A DNA stretch of 64,000 nt from Ochrobactrum teleogrylli (GCF_006376685.1 NZ_VEWL01000001.1:186001-250000), one strand, 5' to 3'; shown: positions 35,942-46,135, counted from the stretch's first letter. Made by a program: numbers and translations. The notes: generated by a model from the sequence alone, not told the origin.

Positions 35942-36009
35942 CCTTGCGATGAACGACCCGCTGTTGCGATGCTGCTTCCATGAGGTCGAAAAGACGGGAG
36001 ACGGGGCTC

Positions 36010-37284
36010 ATGCGCGTTGTGCTTGCCAATCGTTATTTTTATCCGGACCAGTCCGCGACAAGTCGCATGGTCACCAGTCTGGCGCGGACGCTTGTGGGTG
36101 AGGGCATTGAAACGGCGATTCTGACCAGCCGAAGTTTCCATGACAACCGCAGGGAAACCTTGCCTGCGCGTGAGACGATTGATGGTGTCGATGTGCATCG
36201 CATCTGGACATCAGGCTTCGGTCGCGGAAAACTGGCCGGGCGGGCGATCGATTATGCCACCTTCCATCTTTCCGCTGCGGCCTGGTTCGCGACCCATGCC
36301 CGCAAGGACGATATCTGCGTGATCTGCACCGATCCGCCCTTGCTATCGGTTTCGGCTGCATTGCCGATCCGGCTTCGGCGGGCAAAGCTCGTCAACTGGG
36401 TGATGGACCTATTCCCGGAAACGGCAATCGAGCTTGGACTGGTCAAATCGGGCAGCGCATCGGCAAGGCTGACGCTGGCGCTGCGCAACTGGTCCATGCG
36501 CCAGTCGGCACTGACCATCTGCCCCATTGAGCGCATGTCGCGCTATCTTGCTTCAACGGGCATAGCGCGCGAGAATTTGAGCGTTGTGCATCACTGGGCG
36601 GATCGCAACGAGATCATGCCGGTAGCCCCTTCGGAAAATCCGCTGCGCCGCGCATGGGGGCTGGGACGAAAATTCGTCATCGGCTATTCTGGCAATTTCG
36701 GACGGGCGCATGAATTCCAGACCGTTCTCGATGCAGCCGAGCGGCTGAAACATATGAAAAGCGTTGTTTTCCTGATGATCGGCGAGGGGCAGCAGCGAGG
36801 TTTTGTCGAAAGCGAAGTCAAGCGACGCGGCTTGACCAATGTGGTGATGAAGCCGTTTCAGCCTGTCGAAAAACTGTCCGAAAGTCTTGGCGCCGCCAAT
36901 GTCCATCTGGTGTCACTTAAGCCAGAACTGGAACATTGCATCGTGCCGAGCAAATTTTATGGGGTGCTGGCAGCGGGGCGTCCGACAATCTTCATTGGCG
37001 ACCCCGATGGCGAGATAGGTTCCATCGTTCGTGATTTCGAATGCGGCGCAGCATTGCGCCCAGGCGAGGTGGACCGTCTGGTCGAGGCCGTTTTGCATAT
37101 GCGCCATTCGGCGGTTGGCCGCATGACCATGGGTAACAATGCACGCTATCTGATGGAAACCGCCTATTCCCGCGAATATGGCGCGGCCATGTGGCAATCG
37201 GCGGTGGGGCGTCTGGAAGAAAAAAGCGTGCCGGCAGCAATGCCGGTTCTGGATCGCAAATTCCAGTCGGGAGAGCTTCAATGA
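36010..37284 (+). CDS. Glycosyltransferase, GT4 (WbuB-like)
   Basis: A 424-residue GT-B fold enzyme. The N-terminal part ([19 protein letters not shown], about 3-21) and [14 protein letters not shown] are typical of WbuB-type transferases. The C-terminal donor domain has [21 protein letters not shown] and [19 protein letters not shown], where the usual EX7E region is altered to K-x-Y-G. GGAGACGGGGCTC precedes the ATG. It is first of three glycosyltransferase genes joined by ATGA overlaps. Donor and acceptor are unknown. Confidence 0.9.
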   Translation: MRVVLANRYFYPDQSATSRMVTSLARTLVGEGIETAILTSRSFHDNRRETLPARETIDGVDVHRIWTSGFGRGKLAGRAIDYATFHLSAAAWFATHARKDDICVICTDPPLLSVSAALPIRLRRAKLVNWVMDLFPETAIELGLVKSGSASARLTLALRNWSMRQSALTICPIERMSRYLASTGIARENLSVVHHWADRNEIMPVAPSENPLRRAWGLGRKFVIGYSGNFGRAHEFQTVLDAAERLKHMKSVVFLMIGEGQQRGFVESEVKRRGLTNVVMKPFQPVEKLSESLGAANVHLVSLKPELEHCIVPSKFYGVLAAGRPTIFIGDPDGEIGSIVRDFECGAALRPGEVDRLVEAVLHMRHSAVGRMTMGNNARYLMETAYSREYGAAMWQSAVGRLEEKSVPAAMPVLDRKFQSGELQ

Positions 37285-38519
37285 TGGATGGCTCAGTTGT
37301 CGTCAGCCAGCTTGGGGCGCGTATGCATTATGCCGTACCACGCATTTTTGCCGACCGGCAAAGGCTCGCGCATTTTTATACCGACATTTGCGCCTTGCAG
37401 GGCTGGCCGCGTCTGTTGAACGGTCTGCCGCCCACCATGCTTCCAACCGCCGTGCGGCGGTTGATCGGGCGTGCGCCGCAGGGCATCCCGCAGGAGCGGA
37501 TGACGACTTTTCCGGGCTTCGGCCTGCATTCCGCCGTGCGCAGGCTCGCCAACCAGACCGGGCCGAAATCGACCGCCAACGCCATCTGGGCCGGACAGCG
37601 ATTTGGGCAATTGGTGGCGGACAGCGGTTTTCACGGGGCAAGCGGGGTTTATGCTTTCAGCGGTGAGGCGCTGGAGCAGCTGACCGCTGCGCGACAGGCG
37701 GGATTATGGACCGCTGTGGAGCAGATGATCGCGCCGCGCACGGTGGTGGATCAATTGGCCTGCGAAGAGGAAGTGCTCAATCCCGGCTGGCATATGTCCG
37801 CTGCCGACGATGTGCATGCCGATGATTTTGCAGCACGCGAAAGGGCCGAATGGGCCATTGCTGACGCGGTGGTCTGCCCGTCGGACTTTGTGGCGCGCCA
37901 TGTGATCGAGGCCGGATGCCAGCCGGATAAGGTGGTGGTCGTGCCTTATGGCGTCGACAAACGCTTTCCGCTCAATCAATCGCCACGCGCGCCGGGGTCG
38001 TTGCGGGTGCTTACGGTCGGTGCAGTCGGGCTGCGCAAGGGCTCGCCCTATGTCGGCGCGGTTGCGAGGGCTGTGCGGGATGTCGCGCAGTTTCGCATGG
38101 TCGGGCCGATTGACGTGCAGCCGGAAGCTGTTGCGACCCTGTCGGCCAGCGTGGAGCTGACCGGCCCGATCCCGCGCAGCGAAATGCAGGCGCAGTTCGA
38201 ATGGGCGGATGTGTTCCTGTTGCCATCGCTTTGCGAAGGGTCGGCCACCGCCGTCTATGAAGCGCTGGCGGCAGGCTTGCCGGTCATTTGCACGGACAAT
38301 ACCGGCAGCGTCGTGCGGCATGGCATTGATGGCTACATTGTGCCGATACGCGACGTGGCCGAGACGGCGGAAATTCTCAAACAACTGACTGGCAATCCGG
38401 CCATGCTGGCACGGATGAGCGACAGCGCACGTGAGCGCGCCGCCGATTATACGGTGGCGCGTTATGGCGAGCGTCTTGTCGCAGCCCTTTCGCAGCACAC
38501 ACGGAGATTGGCGGCATGA
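37281..38519 (+). CDS. Glycosyltransferase family 4
   Basis: A 412-residue GT-B enzyme. The donor-binding domain (about 225-400) shows LRVLTVGAVGLRKGSPYV, FLLPSLCEGSATAVYEALAAGLPVICT (the E-x7-E motif) and GIDGYIVPIRD. Its ATG overlaps the previous stop codon as ATGA, with GGGAGAGC upstream, and its own stop overlaps the next start. The acceptor-binding half is divergent. It presumably adds one sugar of the repeat unit. Confidence 0.9.
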   Translation: MMDGSVVVSQLGARMHYAVPRIFADRQRLAHFYTDICALQGWPRLLNGLPPTMLPTAVRRLIGRAPQGIPQERMTTFPGFGLHSAVRRLANQTGPKSTANAIWAGQRFGQLVADSGFHGASGVYAFSGEALEQLTAARQAGLWTAVEQMIAPRTVVDQLACEEEVLNPGWHMSAADDVHADDFAARERAEWAIADAVVCPSDFVARHVIEAGCQPDKVVVVPYGVDKRFPLNQSPRAPGSLRVLTVGAVGLRKGSPYVGAVARAVRDVAQFRMVGPIDVQPEAVATLSASVELTGPIPRSEMQAQFEWADVFLLPSLCEGSATAVYEALAAGLPVICTDNTGSVVRHGIDGYIVPIRDVAETAEILKQLTGNPAMLARMSDSARERAADYTVARYGERLVAALSQHTRRLAA

Positions 38520-39742
38520 AGATTGTTCACGTCATCGGTTCCTACGATCCCGCCAAAGGCGGCCCGCAGGCGGTCATTGTCAGGCTGGCGGCGGCGCAGG
38601 CAGCACTTGGACATAGCGTGACGATCGTCAGCTATAGCGATGAAGACGTGAACCGCCGCGCGGCCAAGGCCGCCGAAACCATACCGGATTTCGACAAGGT
38701 GCAGACGTTATTGCTTCCGATGCCCGATCTGCGGGAAATGCTGTTCGGAAGCCGGGCGGCAAAGGCTATGGCGCCGCTAATCCGTGCGGCGGATTTTGTG
38801 CATCTGCACGGTGTCTGGGAAACCAATCTGCTGCGGGCTTCCATGCTGTGCCGTCGCTTCGGCGTGCCATACTGCATCTGTTGTTGCGGCATGCTCGATA
38901 TGTGGAGCATGCAACAGCGATCGTGGAAGAAGAAACTGGCGCTGGCGCTGGCCTTTCGCCGGATGCTCGATGGCGCGGCCTTCATTCAGGCGCTCAATCG
39001 TGATGAAATCGAGCTGATGCGACCCTTGGGGCTGAAGCCGCCAAGCCTGATCATTCCAAATGGCATTTTCCTCAATGAAGTCGAAGGTGACGCTGGCGCT
39101 GACGACAGTGCAGCACTGGCAAAACTGCCGAACCGGCGCTTTGTGCTGTTTCTGTCGCGCCTGCATTACAAGAAGGGTCTCGACATTCTGGCCGATGCCT
39201 ATCGCCGGATTGCACCGATCCTGCCAGATGTCGATCTCGTCGTTGCGGGGCCGGATGGCGGTGCTGAGCATGATTTTCGCGAGCAGATCCGCCAATATGG
39301 GCTGGAAAAGCGTGTGCATCTGGTTGGCGGGCTTTATGGCCCGGACAAGATCGCTGCGCTGAAACGGTCAGCCTGTTTTTGCCTGCCAAGCCGGCAGGAA
39401 GGTTTCAGCGTCGCCATAACCGAGGCGCTTGCCTGCGGTGTGCCGGTGGTGATCACCGATGCCTGCCATTTTCCGGAAGTCGCCGAGGCGGGAGCGGGCG
39501 TGGTCTGTGCTGTGGATGCCGAAGCCGTTGCGGCTGGGCTGATGCAGATTCTGGACGACCCGACGCGGGCGGTCTGGATGGGCGAGGCGGGCCATAAGCT
39601 GGTTCGGGACAATTACACCTGGCCGCGCATCGCGCTGCAAACCATCGATGCCTATCAGTCCTATCAAAAGCGCAAGACAGGCTCGATCATGGGCGGAAAT
39701 GGCTATAGCCTTATCCGCGAGCGCCGGATGGGGCCGGTTTAA
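38516..39742 (+). CDS. Glycosyltransferase family 4
   Basis: A 408-residue GT-B enzyme starting MKIVHVIGSYDPAKGGPQAV, the usual nucleotide-sugar transferase N terminus with a flexible glycine loop. The donor domain has FVLFLSRLHYKKGLDILADAY, VDLVVAGPDGG and FCLPSRQEGFSVAITEALACGVPVV (E-x7-E). It is the last of the three translationally coupled transferase genes, reading toward the convergent acetyltransferase gene 9 bases away. Confidence 0.92.
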   Translation: MKIVHVIGSYDPAKGGPQAVIVRLAAAQAALGHSVTIVSYSDEDVNRRAAKAAETIPDFDKVQTLLLPMPDLREMLFGSRAAKAMAPLIRAADFVHLHGVWETNLLRASMLCRRFGVPYCICCCGMLDMWSMQQRSWKKKLALALAFRRMLDGAAFIQALNRDEIELMRPLGLKPPSLIIPNGIFLNEVEGDAGADDSAALAKLPNRRFVLFLSRLHYKKGLDILADAYRRIAPILPDVDLVVAGPDGGAEHDFREQIRQYGLEKRVHLVGGLYGPDKIAALKRSACFCLPSRQEGFSVAITEALACGVPVVITDACHFPEVAEAGAGVVCAVDAEAVAAGLMQILDDPTRAVWMGEAGHKLVRDNYTWPRIALQTIDAYQSYQKRKTGSIMGGNGYSLIRERRMGPV

Positions 39743-39751
39743 CCAGCCCAA

Positions 39752-40357
39752 TCACACGGCTTTTCGTCTTTGCCGTACCGCTTTTGCCGGGTTTCCGGCA
39801 TAAACCGTCCATGGTTCCATATCGCGGAAACTGACGCCGCGTGCGCCAAGCACTGCGCCTTCACCCACATTCACACCGGGACCGACAAACGCTTCAGCGG
39901 CGATCCATCCATGCGGGCCGATATGGATCGGCGATGCCGTGAGCGGAAAATCGGCGCGGTCGATATCGTGGCCCGCCGTGCAGAGATGCGCGCCTTGCGA
40001 GATGATGGCAAAGGGCGCCAGCGTGACATTGGCGACATTGTAGCAGTGTGCGCCGGGACCAAGCGAGGAATGCGCGCCCATGATGAGATTGCCCGGCCAC
40101 CAGATGCGCGCGCTGCCGCGCACGATGGCAGTCTTGTGGATTTTTGCGCCGAACAGCCGCAGCACCATGCCGCGCCAGCGCCAGAAAAACGAGGGCGTCC
40201 AGGCCGCAAGCGCCAGCCATGTCATTTGCCAGCCAAGACGCTGCAGCCGGTGTTGCAAGGTGAATGTCGCCCCGCCTTCCAGCGGACGCGAGGCATCCTT
40301 TCGTCCCGCAATGGGCGCTGCGGATCGGGGACGGGGGTGATTGGGCATGGCGGTCAT
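39752..40357 (-). CDS. Left-handed beta-helix acetyltransferase (WcaF/WbbJ type)
   Basis: A 201-residue acyltransferase of the hexapeptide-repeat group. The imperfect hexapeptide helix runs about 75-190 (KTAIVRGSARIWWPGNLIMG, HSSLGPGAHCYNVANVTLAP, WIAAEAFVGPGVNVGEGAVLG), ending in the typical YAGNPAKAVRQR. Probable job: O-acetylation of the surface polysaccharide. It is last in the minus-strand operon that starts with the WecA-type gene, 6 bases after the Wzy-like gene. Confidence 0.9.
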   Translation of the reverse strand: MTAMPNHPRPRSAAPIAGRKDASRPLEGGATFTLQHRLQRLGWQMTWLALAAWTPSFFWRWRGMVLRLFGAKIHKTAIVRGSARIWWPGNLIMGAHSSLGPGAHCYNVANVTLAPFAIISQGAHLCTAGHDIDRADFPLTASPIHIGPHGWIAAEAFVGPGVNVGEGAVLGARGVSFRDMEPWTVYAGNPAKAVRQRRKAV

Positions 40358-40363
40358 GATGAG

Positions 40364-41647
40364 TCATCCCCGGATGAGTTGCGGTATCGACCCGGAAGGC
40401 GATACCGGTAAGTGGACGGAGCGGTTGCGGATGACGCAGACAGACAGGATTGGAATGAGAAACAGGGCCATGTGTATCCACACTGTGATCACCCAGTCTG
40501 TCTGATGCGAGATGGCATGCATGGCGGGCACGATGGAAAACATATAGACGAGCTGCCCGAGCAGCTCACCTGCCATGGCCGTTTCCCATAGACGTCGTAT
40601 GACCCAGGCCAAAGCCAAGAATTTCAGCGCGCCGAAATACCAGAATGATGAAAAGGCATCGATCAGCCCGGTTTCGGTCGTGCCGGTCAGCGGGTTGTAA
40701 TTGCGGTCGGGCTTCGGTGTGGACAGATAGAGACTGTCCTTGATCGGGCCGCCGACGAGTTGGGCGGGCACATAGGTGAAGACGATCCGGTTCCAGTGGA
40801 ACTTGCCGTAATCGAACTCCAGTCGCCGGTCGATCTCATCCATTCGCAATACGGCGTTGCGCATTTCGGGGCCGCCGCGTTCCAGCGTTTCCTCGAAATT
40901 GGCCGCATAGTCGATATCGAGAATCTGGTCGAGGACGAACCCCGAGGCAGCACGCGTCACCTGACGGTAATCGCCCATGCTGGTCATCAGGAACGTGCCT
41001 GCAATAATGCCGATGAACATTAATGTGCGCGGCACTACCCAGCGCCGGTAAAACCAGAAAGCAAGCAGGAACATCAACAGAAGCTGGATGGCCTCGGCGC
41101 GTTTGCCGGTAACGACGATGCGGTCGAGATAGAACACCAGATCAAACAGGATGATGCCCAGTGCGAGCCACGAGCTGCGCCGGGCAAAGCAAAGCAGCGC
41201 AATCGCGAGACCATAGGGCATGAGCTGCGCGAAGAAGAGCCAGATGACGGGCATGCCGGTCATCTGCACGCCGATGGATACTTCGCCGGGCAGGCGGCTC
41301 AAAAGGAAATAGAAGGATGCGCCGAAAACCGATAGCCCGGCAGCAGCCCATAAAAGCCGCCTTTCGCTGAAGCTCATGCTGAGGAATTTTATCGGGCGGT
41401 TCCCCATCTGCCAGCCGAGCGCCAGAGCAAGCAGAGCCAATATGCCCATCACCATGGTTTTCGCATAGGCGCCCGCGGGTATGAACTGGTCATACACCAG
41501 GGCTGGAACCTGCGGCAGGATGAAACCGAAGGTCATTACACCGGCCAGAAACGGAAACTGATACATGCGCTCAGGCCGCCCCAGAAAGCCGGTGGCCAGA
41601 AACGCCACAACCAGAAGAACGAACATCCATGTCAGCGAGAGGTTCAC
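40364..41647 (-). CDS. Polytopic membrane protein, Wzy-like polysaccharide polymerase candidate
   Basis: A 427-residue protein with about 10-12 transmembrane helices and one large hydrophilic loop (about 240-330, with DRRLEFDYGKFHWNRIVF and PKPDRNYNPLTG), the usual layout of Wzy polymerases, whose sequences are poorly conserved. Its context with a flippase, a WecA-type initiator and a copolymerase supports the call. The start is a GTG whose last bases overlap the ydcF-like stop codon (GTGA), so translation is coupled. The function is inferred. Confidence 0.7.
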   Translation of the reverse strand: MNLSLTWMFVLLVVAFLATGFLGRPERMYQFPFLAGVMTFGFILPQVPALVYDQFIPAGAYAKTMVMGILALLALALGWQMGNRPIKFLSMSFSERRLLWAAAGLSVFGASFYFLLSRLPGEVSIGVQMTGMPVIWLFFAQLMPYGLAIALLCFARRSSWLALGIILFDLVFYLDRIVVTGKRAEAIQLLLMFLLAFWFYRRWVVPRTLMFIGIIAGTFLMTSMGDYRQVTRAASGFVLDQILDIDYAANFEETLERGGPEMRNAVLRMDEIDRRLEFDYGKFHWNRIVFTYVPAQLVGGPIKDSLYLSTPKPDRNYNPLTGTTETGLIDAFSSFWYFGALKFLALAWVIRRLWETAMAGELLGQLVYMFSIVPAMHAISHQTDWVITVWIHMALFLIPILSVCVIRNRSVHLPVSPSGSIPQLIRG

Positions 41648-42264
41648 AGCCCGTCCTCCGTCGATTTGCAGATTGAGGACAGGTTGAGCGTTGGGCCGTG
41701 CCCAGTCAGATCCTGCGGGAAGATGCGGCCGGACAGCAGATACCAGCCAAGCTTGACATATTCCTTGGCGATCACCTCCATATCAGTGCGTGTGGTGGGA
41801 AAGCCGATATGTTCGTCGCTGTCATTGACAGGCGCGGACACGAAATGCATCTGCGGGCAAACGGCGCGAAAGCTCGCAACAGCGCGGCGCGAGTGATACC
41901 AGTTGGTGACGATAAGCGCGCTCTTCGCATTGATTTTGCGCATCATCGGGGCGGAATAGCGCGCATTCTGCCAGGTGCTGCCGGAATAGCATTCCACGAA
42001 AATAGCCGATGGCGGCACACCTTCGCGCACGATGATCTGCTTGTTGAAAAGGCAGTCGCCATCACCGGTGACGAGGATATAGGGCGAGCGCCCTTCCTTC
42101 CACAACCGTGCCGCCTGTTCCGCGCGCGGCTGACCGTCGCCGCCCGGCACGACGATCACATCGGCCCGGCTGCCGTCGTCCGGCAGTGCCAGCAAGGGTT
42201 CAGAGAAGAACATGGCGGCCAGTCCGAAGAACACGGCGCAGGGCAGAATGGCGAGCAACATCAT
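41644..42264 (-). CDS. YdcF/DUF218-family protein
   Basis: A 206-residue protein with one N-terminal membrane segment (about 3-22) and a DUF218 domain: ADVIVVPGGDGQPRAEQAARLW, YILVTGDGD, STWQNARYSAPMM and ALIVTNWYHSRRAVASF. Members bind nucleotides or act in envelope metabolism; exact reactions are mostly unknown. It overlaps both neighbours by ATGA/GTGA junctions, so it is a fixed part of the polysaccharide operon. Confidence 0.85.
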   Translation of the reverse strand: MMLLAILPCAVFFGLAAMFFSEPLLALPDDGSRADVIVVPGGDGQPRAEQAARLWKEGRSPYILVTGDGDCLFNKQIIVREGVPPSAIFVECYSGSTWQNARYSAPMMRKINAKSALIVTNWYHSRRAVASFRAVCPQMHFVSAPVNDSDEHIGFPTTRTDMEVIAKEYVKLGWYLLSGRIFPQDLTGHGPTLNLSSICKSTEDGL

Positions 42265-43148
42265 ACCATGTGTCGCTCCGGTTTTTGGGCGTCCAGCGGT
42301 CGCTGCAGGACAGAAGAGCGGGAAGGCTGCGCGCTCTGACGGCTGCGCTGCTCTTCCATCTTGACGACGATCATGAACTCATAGGCTGCAAGCAGGCGGC
42401 AATAAAGATAGCCGGGCTTGCCATCGAGAAAACCGCGCCGCAGCACATACATGTAGAAAAAGCGCAGGCTTGGACGGAAGGGCATATTGTAGGACAACGA
42501 TTTCAGCGCACGCCGCCGTCTCTCAGGCTCGGTGGAGAAAATACCACCCCAGTCGATGTGCCGTTCCAGAAGGCGCGCTGCCGAAAGGTCGGCTTCTACC
42601 GAGGAATAGCGATTGTGTTTCGCGTACCAGGCTTCCAGCCCCTTATTGAAACTGTAATGGATAAAATGCGCCTGCAATTCGCCGCCCGGTCCACCACTGG
42701 CACGGGAATGCACCGAGCGTTCGAAGCGGACACGGTCGGGTCTGACAAGGCGGGTTATCCATGTCGGGTAAAGGCTCGCATGGCGTATCCAGCGCCCCAT
42801 GAACATATTCTTGTAGCGCGCCTTGAAGAACACTTCCGGTCGATCTGGATCGGCGGCAATGGCCAGCATTTCGTCGCGCAGGTCCGGCGGCGTGATTTCA
42901 TCGGCGTCAGGCGTATAAACCCAGTCATGCTTGAACTTGATTTCCGTAAGCCCATACATGCGCTGGCGGTCCTCGGTGTCATAAGCATGGCTATAGACCC
43001 GCGCGCCCGCAGCCTTGGCGATTTCCACGGTGCGGTCGGTGCTGAATGAATCGAGCACCACGATATCGTCGCACCAGGCAAGCGATTCCAGACAGGCGGG
43101 CAGGTTCATTTCCTCGTTGAATGTCATGATGAGCGCGGAAACGGTCAT
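42261..43148 (-). CDS. Glycosyltransferase family 2
   Basis: A 295-residue GT-A enzyme. It begins MTVSALIMTFNEEMNLPACL, with DDIVVLDSFSTDRTVEIAK and DADEITPPDLRDEM, where DAD is the metal- and donor-binding D-x-D. The C terminus has a possible amphipathic or membrane-associated helix (FYMYVLRRGFLDGKPGY), as in WaaE/KdtX-like enzymes. Its ATG overlaps the WecA-type stop codon and its stop codon overlaps the next start. It probably adds an early sugar to the lipid-linked unit. Confidence 0.93.
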   Translation of the reverse strand: MTVSALIMTFNEEMNLPACLESLAWCDDIVVLDSFSTDRTVEIAKAAGARVYSHAYDTEDRQRMYGLTEIKFKHDWVYTPDADEITPPDLRDEMLAIAADPDRPEVFFKARYKNMFMGRWIRHASLYPTWITRLVRPDRVRFERSVHSRASGGPGGELQAHFIHYSFNKGLEAWYAKHNRYSSVEADLSAARLLERHIDWGGIFSTEPERRRRALKSLSYNMPFRPSLRFFYMYVLRRGFLDGKPGYLYCRLLAAYEFMIVVKMEEQRSRQSAQPSRSSVLQRPLDAQKPERHMV

Positions 43149-44290
43149 GAAGTGGTCCCCGGAAATGTGAGATTGGGTTTTGCCGTCTTGGCTGTCTCGG
43201 AGATTGTCGCGGCAACGACGACAGCGGGACGTGTGCCTCTGGTCATGCGCAGCACGAAAAGCGTGTGCAGCGTGGCTGGCAGCAGGAGCAAAGCCAGCAT
43301 GATCCATGCGGGCACACCGGCCCGGATCGCGATATAGGCGATCCCGCCAGCAAGCAGGTTGAGCGCCATCACAGCCATGGCCGTTTGCCCGCAGCTCAGG
43401 CCAGCATCCATCAACAGGTGGTGCAGGTGCTGGCGGTCGGCGGAAAACGGGCTGCGTCGCGCGCCAAGCCTGCGGATGATGAGGCTCAGCGTATCAATGA
43501 CGGGAACGGCGACGACCCACAGCAGAACAGGGAAGGCGATGGCGGGTTCTCCACTTGCGAGGATGAGGGATGTGCCCGCAAGGGCCGCACCCAGAAGGGT
43601 GCTCCCGCCATCGCCTAGGAAGAGGCTGGCCTTCATGCGCCAGCGGTGGCGCATATTGAAGACGAGAAAGCCCAGGCACGCCGCCGCGAGCGCCAGCGTC
43701 TGAAGGCCGAGCCGATGCTGTCCAAAGTCGAAGCCGATCACGGCAAGCCAGAAAAAGGCAGCGGCACTGGATGCGCCGGCCAGTCCATCCACGCCGTCAC
43801 TCATATTGACCGCGTTGATAAGGCCGACGATGAATGCCAGTGCAAGCAGCAGTGAAAGAGGCCCCATAAGATAAACGCTGCCGCCGTCTGCGGTCAGGCC
43901 GGAAGGCCAGCCGATAGTCATGCCGAGACTAAGCCGCTCAATATCGGCCATGCCGATGATCAGGGCCGCGGCCAAAAGCTGGATGGTCAGACGCGGCATG
44001 ACCGGCAGGTTGAAACGGTCGTCCAGCACGCCTGTGACAAGCACAACCGCCAGACCGGGCAGCAGCTGCAGCATATTGGCTTGCTGGGAAGCCCCATGCA
44101 CAATCGAAGCGGCGATGGCGAAGGCCAGAAAAATCGCAATGCCACCACAAAGCGGCACCGCACCCTCATGCCGTTTCCGGTCGTCCGGAATGTCGATGAG
44201 ATACCATTCGCGGGCCAGTTCACGGAAGCCGATGCAAAAGGCGACCGAGAGGACGAAGGCCAGAAGCGTGATCCAGGAAAGATTGCTCAT
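43145..44290 (-). CDS. Undecaprenyl-phosphate sugar-1-phosphate transferase (WecA/TagO type)
   Basis: A 381-residue membrane enzyme that starts repeat-unit synthesis by moving a sugar 1-phosphate, usually GlcNAc-1-P, to undecaprenyl phosphate. About 10-11 helices are present, with the cytoplasmic motifs VTGVLDDRFNLP (DD), LINAVNMSDGVDGLAG, SLFLGDGGSTLLG and the histidine-rich SADRQHLHHLLMDAG. GGAGGAGAC directly precedes the ATG at 44290, so the 17-residue extension is rejected. First gene of a five-gene, largely translationally coupled operon. Confidence 0.94.
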   Translation of the reverse strand: MSNLSWITLLAFVLSVAFCIGFRELAREWYLIDIPDDRKRHEGAVPLCGGIAIFLAFAIAASIVHGASQQANMLQLLPGLAVVLVTGVLDDRFNLPVMPRLTIQLLAAALIIGMADIERLSLGMTIGWPSGLTADGGSVYLMGPLSLLLALAFIVGLINAVNMSDGVDGLAGASSAAAFFWLAVIGFDFGQHRLGLQTLALAAACLGFLVFNMRHRWRMKASLFLGDGGSTLLGAALAGTSLILASGEPAIAFPVLLWVVAVPVIDTLSLIIRRLGARRSPFSADRQHLHHLLMDAGLSCGQTAMAVMALNLLAGGIAYIAIRAGVPAWIMLALLLLPATLHTLFVLRMTRGTRPAVVVAATISETAKTAKPNLTFPGTTS

Positions 44291-44627
44291 GTCTCCTCCG
44301 AGGCGCGAAAGAAGGTCTATTGTTCTTTTTCCTTGCTGCATTTCCCAACCGAACCGCGTCGCGATTCCATTGGGAACGTTCTGGAATTTTTACCCAGTCA
44401 GCCGGGGTCCCACGACTTGGCTTTAGAGCGAGCGGCATACCCCTTTCAGGTCAGGCGCTAATACCATCGGTGACATTCCCCGCGGCGGGCGAAAGGCTAT
44501 TCTGAAGGCGCCGGGAAGCCGGGTGGACTTTTCCGCCCGGCACGGTTGCGAGGGGGTATCGCATCTTGGAAAATTGTCTGCCGGAAATGTCGGCGCTCCC
44601 GCAGTTCTTCGTTACACGGAGCCGATC
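44291..44627. other. 337-bp divergent intergenic region (wecA-type / flippase)
   Basis: Noncoding region holding two divergent promoters. It includes GGGAACGTTCTGG (with the palindrome GAACGTTC) near 44370-44382 and GC-rich inverted segments at 44485-44550. No clear ORF or terminator. Confidence 0.45.
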
Positions 44628-46124
44628 ATGAAAAATCATCGCCGGGGCTTCGTGATTGCCACGCTGGAGCAATATGCCGGATTGCTGTGCAATTTTCTGA
44701 CTGTCGTTGCGGTTTCGCGTTTTCTGGGGCCGTCCGAGACTGGCATGGGCGTTGTCGGCCTCAGTGTCGCGGCGATTGTCTTTTCGCTGCGTGAATTCGC
44801 AAGCGCCGAATTCCTGATCCGGCTCGAGAAGGTCGAGGATCGCGATATCCAGACGGCATTCACGTTTTTGATGAGCGTGACGCTGGTGCTGGCCGCAGCG
44901 CTCTTTCTGGCGCGCGATTATTTTGCCGTCACCTATCATGATCCTCTGCTGTCGCTTTTTCTCACCGTCACCATCATCGCGGCGGTGATCGAAAGCGTTT
45001 CATTGCCGGTTGTCGCCCTGTTGCGGCGCGACATGGCTTTTGGCGCTCTGGCGCGCATTCGCACCGCCGGTTCCGTTTGCGGCGCAGCCATAACCATCGC
45101 AATGGCCTGGTGGGGCGTCGGGCATATGTGCTTCGCCTTCGGATCGCTGGCTGCGGCGGCAGTCACAACCGCTTTTGCGGCAGCGCTCTATCCATTGGGT
45201 CGACTGCTGCGCCCATCGCTCGCCAGTATCGGCACAGCATGGCAATTCAGCGTGTATCTCGGGAGCAGCGCGGGGTTGAGCAAGATTTGCGAGACTTTTC
45301 CGCAGCTTATGCTGGGGCGTTTCATGCCCGCCGCATCCGTCGGGATCTATAATCGCGCCAGCACATTGAGCGGTTTGCCCGACCGGGTGTTTCTGTCGGC
45401 GATCTTTACGGTCGCCTTTCCGATGCTCTCCGATCAGGTTCGGGCGGGTGTGGATATAGCGCAATCCTATGTGCGCGCGCTGTCCTATATTTCGGTTGTT
45501 TACTGGCCTGCGCAGGCGCTGCTGGCGTTGCTCGCCTTTCCGGCGGTCCATCTGGTGCTCGGACCAGACTGGTATGGCGCAACGTCGATTGTCGTCATCA
45601 TGTGCCTGTCCAGCATGTTCTGGTTTTCAGTTGTGCTGACCTATCCGCTGTTGATGGCGCTCGGCGCCAATCGCGATGCCTTCGTATCCAATCTGATTTC
45701 ACGCGTGGTGACGGCGATCATTCTTTGCGTCGCCGCTTACCATGGCCTGATGGCGGTAGCGCTTAGCCTGTTCATCAGTACGCCGTTCCAGATGGTTGTT
45801 TCCGTGGTCTATGTGCGCAAGCACGTGGCTTTTTCCTACCGGATGCTGGGCGTCGAATTGTTGCGTAGCGGGTTCGTAACGCTGCTGACGCTTGCCATTC
45901 CGGTTGCAATGATTGCCGCTGCTGGCACATTGGAAGTTCATTGGGGCTTGGGTTTTGCCATCGGCCTTGCTGGTGTCGCCAGCTGGATCGGAGCCGTGCT
46001 GATCACGCGCCATCCTTTTGCATCGGAAATCACCCCGGTCCTTGGATGGGCGCTCAGTAGAATTGCGGGTCGTCTTGGCCGGTTGGGACGCGGGCGTTTC
46101 TCCACCTCCACGCCAGCCGAATGA
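44628..46124 (+). CDS. Oligosaccharide flippase (Wzx/PST family)
   Basis: A 498-residue inner-membrane protein with about 14 helices, of the polysaccharide-transport family. MKNHRRGFVIATLEQYAGLL starts the first helix, and PQLMLGRFMPAASVGIYNRASTL near the middle is typical of Wzx-like transporters. It would flip the lipid-linked repeat unit to the periplasm. CGGAG precedes the ATG at 44628. The stop codon lies 11 bases before the next gene's start. Confidence 0.9.
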   Translation: MKNHRRGFVIATLEQYAGLLCNFLTVVAVSRFLGPSETGMGVVGLSVAAIVFSLREFASAEFLIRLEKVEDRDIQTAFTFLMSVTLVLAAALFLARDYFAVTYHDPLLSLFLTVTIIAAVIESVSLPVVALLRRDMAFGALARIRTAGSVCGAAITIAMAWWGVGHMCFAFGSLAAAAVTTAFAAALYPLGRLLRPSLASIGTAWQFSVYLGSSAGLSKICETFPQLMLGRFMPAASVGIYNRASTLSGLPDRVFLSAIFTVAFPMLSDQVRAGVDIAQSYVRALSYISVVYWPAQALLALLAFPAVHLVLGPDWYGATSIVVIMCLSSMFWFSVVLTYPLLMALGANRDAFVSNLISRVVTAIILCVAAYHGLMAVALSLFISTPFQMVVSVVYVRKHVAFSYRMLGVELLRSGFVTLLTLAIPVAMIAAAGTLEVHWGLGFAIGLAGVASWIGAVLITRHPFASEITPVLGWALSRIAGRLGRLGRGRFSTSTPAE

Positions 46125-46135
46125 GGAGATCGAGG

